Shown in pieces: positions 1 to 11,086 of a DNA stretch of 32,659 nucleotides. This stretch comes from Mesorhizobium sp. 61-13 (GTDB lineage: Bacteria; Pseudomonadota; Alphaproteobacteria; Rhizobiales; Rhizobiaceae). The translations under genes and the position numbers were made by a program. Positions within the stretch are counted from its first letter, which is position 1; every line of letters begins with the position of its first letter. The DNA lies in contig MKRZ01000080.1 in assembly GCA_001897075.1 (NCBI GenBank), positions 2,448 through 35,106 of the forward strand. The letters are read 5' to 3'. The notes under the pieces were generated by a model. The model was not told the DNA's origin. It saw nothing but the letters and a program-made list of their open reading frames with translations, and made no database searches.

Positions 1-620
1 TGACGGTGCATCCACGCCCTGACCAGCGGCATACGCGCAATTCGGATTTGCCTGAGATCCGCGCGCTCATCGACGATGAGTTTCCGCAGGCCGAGTTCAA
101 CATTGAGGGTTATCCGACCGAGGATTTCCTCCAGTTGGTCGAAAAACATCAGCCGGAACAGGTGACGCTGGTGCCGGACGATCCGGCGCAGGCGACGTCC
201 GATCACGGCTGGAACTTTGTCGAACAGGCAGCGTTCCTCAATCCGATTGTAAAGCGCCTGAAAAAGGGGGGATTTCGCGTATCGCTGTTTTCCGATGCAG
301 ACCCTGCCGGCATACAGGCCGCGCGCGACACGGGCGCGGACCGCATCGAGCTTTATACGGGTCCGTATGCCAGCTCATATGCCGATTCCGCAAAAACGGC
401 GAAGGAGCTGGAAAAATTGGGCAATGTGGCCGAGGCTGCGTTGGCAAACGGCCTTGCCGTCAATGCCGGGCACGATCTCGTGGTTGCCAATCTGCCAGCC
501 CTCATCAAGCGTATTCCGCAGCTTGCGGAAGTCTCCATCGGGCATGGCTTGACAGCCGATGCGCTGGAGTATGGCATGGCGGGAACGATCAAGCGGTTCT
601 TGAAAGCCTGCGGCTGGTAA
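1..620 (+). CDS. pdxJ: Pyridoxine 5'-phosphate synthase PdxJ, 5'-truncated by window edge
   Basis: PdxJ condenses 3-amino-2-oxopropyl phosphate with 1-deoxyxylulose 5-phosphate to make pyridoxine 5'-phosphate, the last ring-closing step of DXP-dependent vitamin B6 synthesis in the cytosol. The reading frame is open to the left edge; the first visible residues are [10 protein letters not shown], the family's phosphate/substrate-binding segment after strand beta-2. About 205 residues are visible of a family length near 240-250, so roughly 40 N-terminal residues are missing. Other family signatures seen are VTLVPDDP, the SLFSDADP stretch, [17 protein letters not shown] and the C-terminal ISIGH-like [12 protein letters not shown] segment. 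The GTG at 6 is internal, not a start. The protein ends normally with TAA. Assignment is very secure; nothing unusual. Confidence 0.95.
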   Translation, partial: TVHPRPDQRHTRNSDLPEIRALIDDEFPQAEFNIEGYPTEDFLQLVEKHQPEQVTLVPDDPAQATSDHGWNFVEQAAFLNPIVKRLKKGGFRVSLFSDADPAGIQAARDTGADRIELYTGPYASSYADSAKTAKELEKLGNVAEAALANGLAVNAGHDLVVANLPALIKRIPQLAEVSIGHGLTADALEYGMAGTIKRFLKACGW

Positions 621-709
621 GCCACCGATCCACACCGCAAACGTGCCAGGGTACTTGATATTGCATTGCAGCGAGGGTAGAGCACCGCGCTCTGATCGGA
701 GTGTCGTTC

Positions 710-2623
710 ATGGCCTTTACCAATACTGGTAGGGAGGCAGAGCCCGTCGAACAATCCACCCATCCCGAGCCTGAAAAGCAAAGCACCGGGGTTTTGATGG
801 TGGGGGCGCTCGGCGTGGTCTATGGCGACATAGGCACGAGCCCGATTTACGCCTTTCGCGAAGCGCTGCACGCATCCGGGCCCACCTTCATTCGCGAGGA
901 TGTGCTGGGCGTGCTTTCGCTGATCGTCTGGGCGCTGACGATCATCGTGACGATCAAATACGTGGCCTTCGTGCTGCGCGCCGACAACAACGGCGAGGGC
1001 GGCACGCTGTCGCTTATGGCGCTTGCGCGCAGCGCTTATCCGGCCGGGTCGAAGTGGATCCTCGGCGTCGGCCTGTGCGGCGCGGCGCTGTTTTTCGGCG
1101 ATTCCATCATCACGCCGGCGATTTCGGTGCTTTCGGCGGTGGAAGGCCTTGAGGTGGTGACGCCGGCCTTCGACCCGTATGTCGTGCCGATCACGCTGGT
1201 TATCCTGGCGCTGCTTTTTTCGGTGCAGCGCTTTGGCAGCGGGCGCGTGGCGGTGGTTTTCGGGCCGGTGATGGCGCTGTGGTTCCTGGCTCTCGGCGTT
1301 GCCGGCCTGTTGCACATCTGGGATGATCCGACCGTGCTGCTCGCGGTCAATCCCTACCATGCGCTGCTTTATCTCTTCGCCGAACCGGATGTGGCCTTCA
1401 TCACGGTGGGTGCCGTTTTCCTCGCGGTGACCGGTGCCGAGGCGCTTTATGTTGACCTCGGGCATTTCGGCCGCCGGCCGATCGTGCTGACCTGGTTCTG
1501 GATCGTGTTTCCGTGCCTGCTGCTCAACTATTTCGGGCAGGGCGCCTATGTGCTCGCGCATGGATCGGTGCCTGACAAGCCGTTCTTCGAGATGCTGCCG
1601 GAATGGGGGCTGGCGCCGATGGTCGCGCTGGCTACCGCGGCAACCGTTATTGCCAGCCAGGCGGTTATTTCCGGGGCGTTTTCGCTGACGCGCCAAGCGG
1701 TCCAGCTCAATCTTTTGCCGCGCATCGAGGTGCAGCACACCTCCGAGATGCAGCTTGGCCAGATCTACATGCCGCGCGTGAATTTCATCATCGCCATCTC
1801 CGTCATGCTTCTGGTCGTCGGTTTCGGCGATTCCAGTTCGCTGGCCTCGGCCTATGGTATTTCGGTGACCGGCGAGATGCTGATGACGACCTTCCTGCTG
1901 TTCGTGGTCATGCGCTCGATGTGGAAATGGCGCTTCGGCGCGGCGTTCGCGCTAGCGGTGCTGTTTGGGGTCATCGATGCCGGCTTCTTCCTGTCCAATG
2001 CTTTCAAGGTGGCGGATGGCGGCTGGGTGTCGATCAGCGTGGCCTGTGTCATGGGGCTGGTCATGGTGACCTGGATCAGGGGCAGCCGGTTCCTGTTCGA
2101 CAAGACGCGCAAGAACGAGATCCCGCTCGATTTCCTTGCCGGCAATCTGATCAAGAAGAAGCCGCAGCTTGTTTCGGGCACCGCCGTGTTCCTGACCAGC
2201 GATCCGCTGAGCGCGCCGACTGCGCTGATGCACAGCCTCAAACACTACAAGGTGCTGCACGAGCAGAACGTGATCCTGTCGGTGGTGACCGCGCCACGGC
2301 CAAGGGTGCCGGACAGCGAGCGGGTGAAGATGGAAACCATCAACGACCTGTTCATGCGCGTGACGCTGACCTTCGGCTATATGGAACAGCCGAACATCCC
2401 GCGCGCGCTGGCTTCCTGCCGCAAACACGGCTGGAAATTCGATATTATGACGACGTCGTTCTTCCTGTCGCGACGCTCGTTGAAGGCTTCGCCCAATTCC
2501 GGCATGCCGCGCTGGCAGGACCGGTTATTCATCGGGCTGGCGCGCTCGGCAGCGGACGCTACCGAATATTTCCAGATACCGACGGGCAGGGTGGTGGAGA
2601 TCGGCACGCAGGTGGCGATCTAG
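710..2623 (+). CDS. kup: Kup/Trk-type low-affinity potassium uptake protein
   Basis: Kup is an inner-membrane potassium importer, thought to be a proton symporter. The start is taken as ATG 710 with GGA at 698-700 as a weak ribosome site; GTG 701 in the same frame would add three residues. The product is 637 residues, typical for the family. It has a short polar N-terminus, the hallmark GDIGTSPIYAF loop at residues 39-49, about twelve hydrophobic segments up to about residue 450, and a soluble C-terminal tail of about 190 residues. Further family motifs include ADNNGEGGTLSLMAL and GDSIITPAISVLSAVEG. It stands alone between pdxJ (about 90 bp gap) and a TetR gene, so no operon partner is evident. 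Confidence 0.95.
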   Translation: MAFTNTGREAEPVEQSTHPEPEKQSTGVLMVGALGVVYGDIGTSPIYAFREALHASGPTFIREDVLGVLSLIVWALTIIVTIKYVAFVLRADNNGEGGTLSLMALARSAYPAGSKWILGVGLCGAALFFGDSIITPAISVLSAVEGLEVVTPAFDPYVVPITLVILALLFSVQRFGSGRVAVVFGPVMALWFLALGVAGLLHIWDDPTVLLAVNPYHALLYLFAEPDVAFITVGAVFLAVTGAEALYVDLGHFGRRPIVLTWFWIVFPCLLLNYFGQGAYVLAHGSVPDKPFFEMLPEWGLAPMVALATAATVIASQAVISGAFSLTRQAVQLNLLPRIEVQHTSEMQLGQIYMPRVNFIIAISVMLLVVGFGDSSSLASAYGISVTGEMLMTTFLLFVVMRSMWKWRFGAAFALAVLFGVIDAGFFLSNAFKVADGGWVSISVACVMGLVMVTWIRGSRFLFDKTRKNEIPLDFLAGNLIKKKPQLVSGTAVFLTSDPLSAPTALMHSLKHYKVLHEQNVILSVVTAPRPRVPDSERVKMETINDLFMRVTLTFGYMEQPNIPRALASCRKHGWKFDIMTTSFFLSRRSLKASPNSGMPRWQDRLFIGLARSAADATEYFQIPTGRVVEIGTQVAI

Positions 2624-2690
2624 GACCAGAATATGCTCGGTTGACGCAATGTTCTCTTGCGCTCGGCGCAGGATTTTGGCATACGCCGAA

Positions 2691-2708
2691 CCGTAACGTA
2701 CGGTACGG
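2691..2708. promoter_or_regulatory. 18-bp near-perfect palindrome, probable operator of the adjacent TetR gene
   Basis: The site CCGTAACGTACGGTACGG is an inverted repeat in which eight of nine base pairs match. It lies 32 bp before the GTG start of the TetR gene. A weak candidate promoter (TTGGCA at 2676, 17-bp spacer, TACGGT at 2699) overlaps it, which would fit autorepression. Symmetry and position are seen directly; binding by the TetR protein is inferred. Confidence 0.55.
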
Positions 2709-2740
2709 TCTGAAATCTGGTCAGTTCTGGCAGGAATCGC

Positions 2741-3382
2741 GTGTTGCAGGCAGACGGAACCCTGGATGGCGAAAGGCTGACAGAACGTCAAAAGGACGTT
2801 CTGGACGCGGCCTTGCGGCTTCTGGTGGAGGAGGGGGACAATTTGACCATGGCCGCGGTGGCGCGGCGGGCAAGCTGCTCCAAGGAAAGCCTCTACAAGT
2901 GGTTCGGCGACCGCGACGGCCTGCTCAATGCGACGGTGCGCTGGCAGGCTTCCAAGGTGAGGGTAGCGCCTGTCGACCAAGGCAAGGTGGACCTGATTTC
3001 GCTAGCCGAGAGCCTGGAAGGTTTTGCCCGGGATTGGCTGAAGGTGATCTCCAGCGATACCTCGATTGCGCTGAACCGCGTCGCCATCAGCCACGCCGGC
3101 TCGGGCAGGGACAATCTGGGCGCCATCGTGCTGGACAACGGACGCTTTGCGCTGGCCAAGCGGTTGAAGCCGGTTCTCGATGCCGGAAAGCGCAGTGGCG
3201 TTCTGGTTTTCGAGGATGCCGAGACGGCGTTCAGGACTTTTTTCGGGCTGGTTGCGCGCGACGTGCAGATCCGCCTTTTGCTCGGCAACTGGCCGGGCAT
3301 GACCGAAGCGGCGATCGCCGAAGATGCGGCGCGCGCCACAAGACAGTTTCTCGCCCTCTACGGGGCAAGGAAGACCCAATAG
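2741..3382 (+). CDS. TetR/AcrR-family transcriptional regulator
   Basis: A dimeric helix-turn-helix repressor of 213 residues. The N-terminal TetR domain covers about residues 12-65; the helix-turn-helix is seen in LTMAAVARRASCSKESLYKWF followed by GDRDGLL, a standard TetR_N pattern. The C-terminal ligand-binding half resembles the AefR-type domain (TetR_C_7-like), with FARDWLKVISSD and the DVQIRLLLGNWP stretch. The GTG start at 2741 is supported by AGGA at 2732-2735, five bases upstream; TTG 2744 is an alternative. An 18-bp palindrome upstream is a likely autoregulatory operator. It is followed by ilvC on the same strand after 35 bp, but the two are unlikely to be functionally linked. Its ligand and targets are unknown; kup and ilvC are only neighbours. 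Confidence 0.88.
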   Translation: MLQADGTLDGERLTERQKDVLDAALRLLVEEGDNLTMAAVARRASCSKESLYKWFGDRDGLLNATVRWQASKVRVAPVDQGKVDLISLAESLEGFARDWLKVISSDTSIALNRVAISHAGSGRDNLGAIVLDNGRFALAKRLKPVLDAGKRSGVLVFEDAETAFRTFFGLVARDVQIRLLLGNWPGMTEAAIAEDAARATRQFLALYGARKTQ

Positions 3383-3396
3383 GACTATTCGATTAG

Positions 3397-4437
<1,041 letters not shown>

Positions 4438-4444
4438 AAAATCC

Positions 4445-4785
4445 GCCTCGGCGCGTCCCGCTGACCATCTGGCGCGGTCTTCTCGGCTTCCGGTGCTCAC
4501 GTACTCAATGTACGCTGCGCTCCGGTTCCTCGAAGCCCATCACCAGCTGACGCAGCGGACCGTGCCGCCATCGGATTTTTTGCGCTGCCTCGGTGCTTTC
4601 CGCTGGCCATCTGGCGCGGTCTTCTCGGCTTCCGGTGCTCACGTACTTCAATGTACGATCCGCTCCGGTTCCTCGAAGCCCATCACCAGTTGACACAGCG
4701 GACCGTGCCGCCATCGGATTTTTGCGCTGCCTCGGCGCGTCCCGCTGGCCATTTGGCGCGGTAGATCGGGCCGCCATCGGATTTT
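4445..4785. repeat. Tandem array of a 142-bp repeat: two full units and one internally deleted unit
   Basis: Units begin at the recurring GCCTCGG at 4445, 4587 and 4729, giving an exact 142-bp period. Units 1 and 2 differ by scattered substitutions and two compensating 1-bp indels (ACTC versus ACTTC; six versus five T). Unit 3 has the same ends (GCCTCGGCGCGTCCCGCTGG and GCCGCCATCGGATTTT) but lacks about 80 bp of the middle. Each full unit contains an imperfect hairpin around the inverted CGTAC...GTACG. Short open frames cross the array on both strands but show no recognisable protein. With the terminator that follows, this accounts for the 465-bp gap between ilvC and the PilZ gene. It is not a CRISPR: the units are too long and there are no unique spacers. 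Confidence 0.9.
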
Positions 4786-4793
4786 GATGCCTG

Positions 4794-4830
4794 AAGGGCT
4801 GGATGTCTCAGACACCCGGCCCTTTTCTTA
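4794..4830 (+). terminator. Rho-independent terminator, probably of ilvC, lying beyond the repeat array
   Basis: A 14-bp stem with a three-base TCA loop is formed by AAGGGCTGGATGTC and GACACCCGGCCCTT (one T-G wobble, one mismatch), followed by TTTTCTT. It is about 355 bp after the ilvC stop, so the repeats would be transcribed as part of the ilvC 3' untranslated region unless an earlier signal acts. Confidence 0.75.
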
Positions 4831-4902
4831 TGTTCCATTCCGAAACAGGCGGGCTGGCACGTTTCTGGCTTGGCCCATGCATGGGACAACGGGAAAGGGA
4901 CG

Positions 4903-5193
4903 ATGGACCAGATCAAGGAAAAGTCGATCGGGCTGGACGGTGAGGTCTTTGCCGAACGCCGCGCCGTCATGCGCAGGCGTGTGCTTAAGGGTGCCACGCT
5001 ATCCTTCAACAATGGCTACGGCGCACTGGAAGGGCTGGTGCGCAACGAGTCGGATCGCGGCGTGCTGCTGAACTTTGGCGAAACCTCGGCGGTGCCGAGC
5101 AGTTTCGAGCTTACCGTGAAGGGCTCAGATGCGCGCAGCGCACGGGTGAAATGGCGCGACATGACGCGCGTGGGCGTGGAGTTCGCCGACTAG
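4903..5193 (+). CDS. Small single-domain PilZ protein
   Basis: A 96-residue protein consisting almost only of a PilZ domain, a family known for binding cyclic di-GMP and controlling motility or envelope processes. The arginine-rich stretch ERRAVMRRRVLKG at about residues 18-30 supplies the RxxxR-type element. The second motif, normally D/N-x-S-x-x-G, is present as NESDRG. The domain ends with RVKWRDMTRVGVEFAD, the usual final strands. Start ATG 4903 has GGGAAAGGGA just upstream; ATG 4870 or 4879 would only add residues unlike family members. Many Rhizobiales carry several such stand-alone PilZ proteins whose partners are unknown. It is convergent with the BA14K gene. Confidence 0.85.
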   Translation: MDQIKEKSIGLDGEVFAERRAVMRRRVLKGATLSFNNGYGALEGLVRNESDRGVLLNFGETSAVPSSFELTVKGSDARSARVKWRDMTRVGVEFAD

Positions 5194-5202
5194 ATGAAAT
5201 GA

Positions 5203-5221
5203 CGCCGCTGAAGCAGCGGCG
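5203..5221. terminator. Hairpin between convergent PilZ and BA14K genes
   Basis: CGCCGCT and AGCGGCG form a perfect 7-bp GC-rich stem around a GAAGC loop in the 42-bp space between two convergent stop codons. There is no run of T on either side, so it is at best a weak bidirectional terminator or an mRNA end-protecting hairpin. Confidence 0.4.
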
Positions 5222-5235
5222 CCATTGGTATTGGA

Positions 5236-5739
5236 TCAGCTATAGGGCGACCAGCATTGCTGGCGCGGCCCGTTATAGGGTTGGAAGCTGTTGTCCCAAG
5301 CCCGATATGAGCGATAGCGGGCGTAGCACCAGCGCACATGCGCATTGCCGACACGCTGCGGCTGATAATAGCGGCGCGGCTGGGTATAATACCGGTAGGC
5401 AGGCGCTACACCCAAGCCGAGATAGAAACCCGAACCATAGTAGCTGCGGTGATGCCGACGTTCCCGCCAGCGCCAGTCGTCATTGTAGCGACCGCGCCAA
5501 TGATCGCGATTCCACCGACGCCAGTAGCGTGCATCATCGGATCTTGGACCGTCGCCGGCCCATCCGTCTCTCACAGGCACCACCTGCATGCCGTCCGGCA
5601 TGATGGCACCCGTTGCCGACTGCGGCGCCACAGGTGCGACGACCGGCACCGGCCCGGCCAATGAGGGAGCGGACAGACCTGCGACAAGGAAAAGCGCCGC
5701 AAGCCCGGTTTTGACTGGCAACGAAAATAGCGGTTTCAT
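5236..5739 (-). CDS. BA14K-family secreted protein
   Basis: A 167-residue exported protein. The N-terminus has a clear Sec signal peptide (MKPLFSLPVKTG, a hydrophobic core LAALFLVAG, and SLAGP near the cleavage site). The middle is rich in arginine, tryptophan and tyrosine (WRRWNRDHWRGRYNDDWRWR). The C-terminal 35 or so residues match the BA14K pattern: HVRWCYARYRSYRAWDNSF, then a glycine/proline turn and a final CW, with paired cysteines. The family is named for a Brucella 14-kDa immunoreactive, lectin-like protein and is widespread in Rhizobiales; its exact role is unclear. ATG at 5739 is preceded by GGAG with good spacing; upstream in-frame starts would bury the signal peptide. Confidence 0.85.
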   Translation of the reverse strand: MKPLFSLPVKTGLAALFLVAGLSAPSLAGPVPVVAPVAPQSATGAIMPDGMQVVPVRDGWAGDGPRSDDARYWRRWNRDHWRGRYNDDWRWRERRHHRSYYGSGFYLGLGVAPAYRYYTQPRRYYQPQRVGNAHVRWCYARYRSYRAWDNSFQPYNGPRQQCWSPYS

Positions 5740-5897
5740 CTGACACTCCAAATGATCGATGCCCCGACGCCCGATCTCCCGGAACTGAGGGGACAATGAG
5801 GTTTTGCCAATGAACGGGGGATGAACGGAAAAAGTTCCGTTGGCCGAAGCCCTTGCCGCACTTGTGTTTGGCGCGGCTTGCAGGCAATTGTCGGTGC

Positions 5898-7010
5898 ATG
5901 TCATTGCGCCTTGCCACATTCAATGTCGAGAACCTGATGAACAGGTTCGATTTCTCCGGTTTCCGCAACCAGCTCAATCAGGACAGGACGCTGGCCCTGT
6001 TCGACATAAAAACGGAAGCCGAGTACCGGGCGCTTGAGCAGGCGCGCGCCATCGCGCATTCGGACGACACGCGCCAATTGTCGGCGCTGGCGATCGCCGC
6101 GACGCGGGCCGACATCATCTGCATGCAGGAAGTCGACAATGTCGAGGCGCTGAAGGCCTTCGAGTACGGCTATCTGTTCAAGATGGTGGGGCAGGGCTAC
6201 CGGCAGAAATTCACCACGGCGGGCAATGATTCACGCGGCATCGACGTGGCGCTGATGATGCGCGACGAGACCGCGCACGGCCAGCCGATCGAGTTCGTGC
6301 GCATGACCAGCCACGCGCATGTCACCTTCGAGGAGTTCGGCCTTCATACGCCGGAACTGGCGGCGCTCGGGCAGGAGCCGCATGAGCGCATTTTCCGGCG
6401 TGACTGCCTGGAGATCGATCTCAAGGTCGATGGCCAGCCGCTGACGCTCTACCTCGTCCATTTCAAGTCGATGGGATCGCCGCGCAACGGCCTCGACGGA
6501 CGGGCGGCGACCATGCCGGTCCGCGTTGCCGAGGCTCAGGCGGTGCGCCGCATCATCGAGCAGCGCTTTGGCGTTGACCATGCCGCCGACAAGCGCTGGG
6601 CGATCTGCGGCGACATGAACGACTACCGGCAGCGTGTGCTGATCGAGGGCGATGCTCATGAAGGCTATCGCTTCAAGGTGGCGGACGAGAGCCAATCCTG
6701 CCTCAATGTGCTTTTGGCGGGAGGCTTTTGCGAGAATGTGATTGAGCGACGGCCGGAAATGGACCGGTGGACGCTCTACCACACGCGCGGGCCGCTGGAA
6801 CGGCACCTTTGCCAGCTCGACTACATCCTGCTGTCAAAGGGGCTGGCGGCACAGAATGCGTCGGCGGTGCCGGACATCATTCGCAACGGCCAGCCGTTCC
6901 GCACGCCCTTTCCACCGGGGCAAGAGGTGGAGCGTTTTCCGCGCGCGGGCTGGGACCGGCCCAAGGCCTCCGACCACTGCCCGGTGGCGGTGACGCTGGA
7001 TATCGTTTGA
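5898..7010 (+). CDS. Endonuclease/exonuclease/phosphatase (EEP) family hydrolase
   Basis: A 370-residue metal-dependent phosphodiesterase-fold protein. The four active-site blocks of the family are seen in order: RLATFNVENL near the start (metal/phosphate Asn), ICMQEVDN (metal-binding Glu), GDMNDY around residue 240 (catalytic Asp and Asn), and the C-terminal SDHCPVAV (catalytic His). The start ATG 5898 gives the N-terminus MSLRLATFNVENL, starting right at the first strand; earlier starts in the same frame add an unlikely cysteine-rich stretch. The lack of a signal peptide implies a cytosolic enzyme. Its substrate (nucleic acid, phospholipid or sugar phosphate) cannot be told from the sequence. 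Its stop codon overlaps the probable start of the NUDIX gene, suggesting co-translation. Confidence 0.85.
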   Translation: MSLRLATFNVENLMNRFDFSGFRNQLNQDRTLALFDIKTEAEYRALEQARAIAHSDDTRQLSALAIAATRADIICMQEVDNVEALKAFEYGYLFKMVGQGYRQKFTTAGNDSRGIDVALMMRDETAHGQPIEFVRMTSHAHVTFEEFGLHTPELAALGQEPHERIFRRDCLEIDLKVDGQPLTLYLVHFKSMGSPRNGLDGRAATMPVRVAEAQAVRRIIEQRFGVDHAADKRWAICGDMNDYRQRVLIEGDAHEGYRFKVADESQSCLNVLLAGGFCENVIERRPEMDRWTLYHTRGPLERHLCQLDYILLSKGLAAQNASAVPDIIRNGQPFRTPFPPGQEVERFPRAGWDRPKASDHCPVAVTLDIV

Positions 7011-7750
7011 GTGCGTCGTTGAATTTCGACCTGCCTCCAGACGTCATATTGCCGGTCGATCGGATCGACGTGCGGCTCGACATGGGCGCGCACCCGTTCG
7101 AGCGCGATCATGCGCAGGCGATAGAAGAGAACTGGCAGCGCGAGACAGCCCGCAACCCGGCGCTGTTCGACGGGACGGTGGTGCTTTTGTCGAAGCTCGC
7201 TTACCGGGATGGGGAACTATCCGGCACTTGCCATCCGGTTCGGTTTGCGACCTTCATGCATTGGCGCAACAATCGCGAGACGCCGGGCACGGCGCATGCC
7301 TTTGCTCACGCGATGCTGGTTTCCGGCGACGGCGCGCTGGTGGCGATACGCATGGGTTCGCATACCGTCAGCGCCGGGCGGGTGTATTTCGCGGCAGGTT
7401 CGTTTGAACCGTCGGACTTTTTCGACGGGGTCGTCGATATCGATTACAACATGATCCGGGAAGTCCGCGAGGAGACCGGGCTTGACCTGGAACGGGCCGC
7501 GCGCGGCCAACGCTGCCATGTGCTGGCGACGCAGCGGGGAACGGTGATTTTCCGCCGCTACCGGATGGCCGAAACCGCCGACGCCATAGCTGAGCTGATT
7601 GAACGGCATGTGGCGAACGAGGCCGAACCGGAGATTTCGGGGCCGGTGATCATCCGCAGCGTCGATGACCTTCCCGACGGGCTGATGCCGCATATGCTGC
7701 CGCTTGTGCAGTGGCACTTCGCCAATCCGGTTTTGGGCTCGGCGCTGTAA
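7007..7750 (+). CDS. NUDIX hydrolase
   Basis: A protein of about 247 residues with a NUDIX fold in its second half. The box is visible as AAGSFEPSDFF...REVREETGLDLE; the REVxEETGL core is intact, but the acidic residue normally seven positions before it is not obvious, as in some divergent subfamilies. NUDIX enzymes hydrolyse nucleoside diphosphates linked to other groups. The start is uncertain: TTG 7007 overlaps the upstream TGA and has GGA nearby; TTG 7019 and ATG 7082 are alternatives. There is no ATG in frame before 7082. It forms a likely two-gene unit with the EEP hydrolase, suggesting both act on phosphate esters or nucleotide-like metabolites. Only three bases separate its stop codon from that of the convergent exporter permease. 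Confidence 0.8.
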   Translation: MSASLNFDLPPDVILPVDRIDVRLDMGAHPFERDHAQAIEENWQRETARNPALFDGTVVLLSKLAYRDGELSGTCHPVRFATFMHWRNNRETPGTAHAFAHAMLVSGDGALVAIRMGSHTVSAGRVYFAAGSFEPSDFFDGVVDIDYNMIREVREETGLDLERAARGQRCHVLATQRGTVIFRRYRMAETADAIAELIERHVANEAEPEISGPVIIRSVDDLPDGLMPHMLPLVQWHFANPVLGSAL

Positions 7751-7753
7751 GAT

Positions 7754-9672
<1,919 letters not shown>

Positions 9673-9676
9673 GCGG

Positions 9677-10975
9677 CTAGCCTCGCTGCTGCTGGGCGGT
9701 GATGACCTTGTCTCCCTCCGACAGACCGGACAGGACCTCGGTCAGTTCGCCATTGGTGGAACCGATCTTGACGTTGACTGGCTGCGGCGCGCCATCTTTC
9801 AGGATGTAGAGAGTGCGCGAGCCATCGGCTGCTGGCGCTGCCTGCTGGCGGGCTCTGTTCCCACCGGGACGCCCCATGCGGCCGGTGAACATGTCGAGCA
9901 GGCTCCAGCTTCTCGTGGTCTGGGTGGCGGCGGGCCGATAGCGGAACGCCGCCGATGGTACTGTCAATGCATCCTTGGCCTGCTTGGTAACGACAGTGAC
10001 AGTTGCCGTCATGCCGGGGCGAAGCAGGAGTTCGTCATTGATGACGTCCAGCCGGGCATCATAGGTGACGACGCCGTCGGTGGTGACCGAGGCGTAGGAG
10101 ATGTCGCGGATATCGGCATTGAAGGTGCGGTCGGGGAAGGCATCGACAGTGAAGCGTGCCTGCTGGCCCGGCTTGACCGTGCCGATGTCTGCCTCGTCTA
10201 TCGCGGCCTTCAGCTCCATTTTCTTCAGGTCGGCAGCGATGACGAACAAGACGGGTGCTTGTAGCGACGAAGCCACGGTCTGGCCCGGATCGACGGAGCG
10301 GGTAAGGACGATGCCGTCGATGGGGGCGTAGATGGTGCTCTTGGCAAGATCGGTCTGTTGCGACTTCACGTCCGCCTCGGCAATGGCAAGGTTGGCTTCG
10401 GCGATGTCCTTGGCGCTGCGGGAACGGTCACGCGTTGCGGTGGCGGCCTCAAGCGCCTGATCGGTCGCCATGCCGCGCGTGGCAAGGGCGGTCGAACGCG
10501 CCAACGCCTTCTCGTTTTCCCTCAACGTAACGGCTGCGTCCTCGACATTGGCTTCGGCTGCCTTGGCGGAGGCTTTTGCGCGCTCGATCTGGGCCTCGAG
10601 CTTGGAGGTGTCGAGCGCGGCAAGGACGTCGCCCTTCTTGACCTCCTGGTTCTCGTCAGCCGAGACGGAGCGGACGACGCCCGACAGTTCGCTGGAAATA
10701 TCGACCTGATTGAGCGGCTGCAAAGTGCCGGTGGCCGAGACTTCGACGGTGAGGTCGGCAAGGGCCGCAGGCTGGGTGACGTATTCGATCCGGACGGGTG
10801 CAGCCGTCAAACGGGTATAGGCGAAGATTGCGGCTGCGATGACGGCCAGCGCCAGCAGGACATAAAGCCATACGCGCCTGCGGCGGATGCCGGACACACC
10901 CTTGCTGTCCAGCGCGAGGCTGGCTTCGATTGAAGCATCCGAGTCCGCGCGTGGCGGATTGACAATCTGGTCCAT
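9677..10975 (-). CDS. MacA-like periplasmic adaptor (HlyD/RND membrane-fusion family)
   Basis: A 432-residue adaptor. It has one N-terminal membrane anchor (VWLYVLLALAVIAAAIFAY), a split lipoyl half-motif (VSATGTLQPLNQVDISSELSG), a long alpha-helical hairpin of about 100 residues (from EAQIERAKAS to KSQQTDLAKS), the second lipoyl half (IYAPIDGIVLTRSVDPGQTV) and a C-terminal beta-barrel and proximal domain. It would bridge the inner-membrane MacB-like pair to an outer-membrane channel. It is the first gene of the operon; ATG at 10975. A candidate minus-strand promoter lies just upstream. The arrangement adaptor-ATPase-permease is common among alphaproteobacterial exporters. Confidence 0.92.
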   Translation of the reverse strand: MDQIVNPPRADSDASIEASLALDSKGVSGIRRRRVWLYVLLALAVIAAAIFAYTRLTAAPVRIEYVTQPAALADLTVEVSATGTLQPLNQVDISSELSGVVRSVSADENQEVKKGDVLAALDTSKLEAQIERAKASAKAAEANVEDAAVTLRENEKALARSTALATRGMATDQALEAATATRDRSRSAKDIAEANLAIAEADVKSQQTDLAKSTIYAPIDGIVLTRSVDPGQTVASSLQAPVLFVIAADLKKMELKAAIDEADIGTVKPGQQARFTVDAFPDRTFNADIRDISYASVTTDGVVTYDARLDVINDELLLRPGMTATVTVVTKQAKDALTVPSAAFRYRPAATQTTRSWSLLDMFTGRMGRPGGNRARQQAAPAADGSRTLYILKDGAPQPVNVKIGSTNGELTEVLSGLSEGDKVITAQQQRG

Positions 10976-10986
10976 GGCGGACCCCT

Positions 10987-11015
10987 ATACTAAATCTGGC
11001 CCTATCAAGTGTCAC
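10987..11015 (-). promoter_or_regulatory. Candidate sigma-70-type promoter of the MacAB-like operon
   Basis: On the minus strand GTGACA (five of six to TTGACA), a 17-bp spacer and TAGTAT (four of six to TATAAT) end about 12 bp before the adaptor start codon, implying a very short leader. This is a consensus match only. Confidence 0.35.
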
Positions 11016-11086
11016 ACATCAGGCCTTAGGGACTGAAATACAAATTAAATTTCGCTCATGTTTGATCTGGTGTCAGGTTTTCGACC

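Noticed and set aside
353..1738. Long open frame on the minus strand (461 codons) over pdxJ and kup
   Set aside because: Antisense to two certain genes, rich in Arg/His/Gln as expected for a GC-rich shadow frame, with no recognisable domain.
1603..3396. 597-codon plus-strand frame over the end of kup and the TetR gene
   Set aside because: Out-of-frame shadow of two recognised genes with low-complexity composition.
4445..4785. CRISPR array or small coding gene in the repeat region
   Set aside because: Repeat units are 142 bp and contiguous without unique spacers. Short frames on both strands arise from the repeat itself and have no ribosome site or conserved motif.
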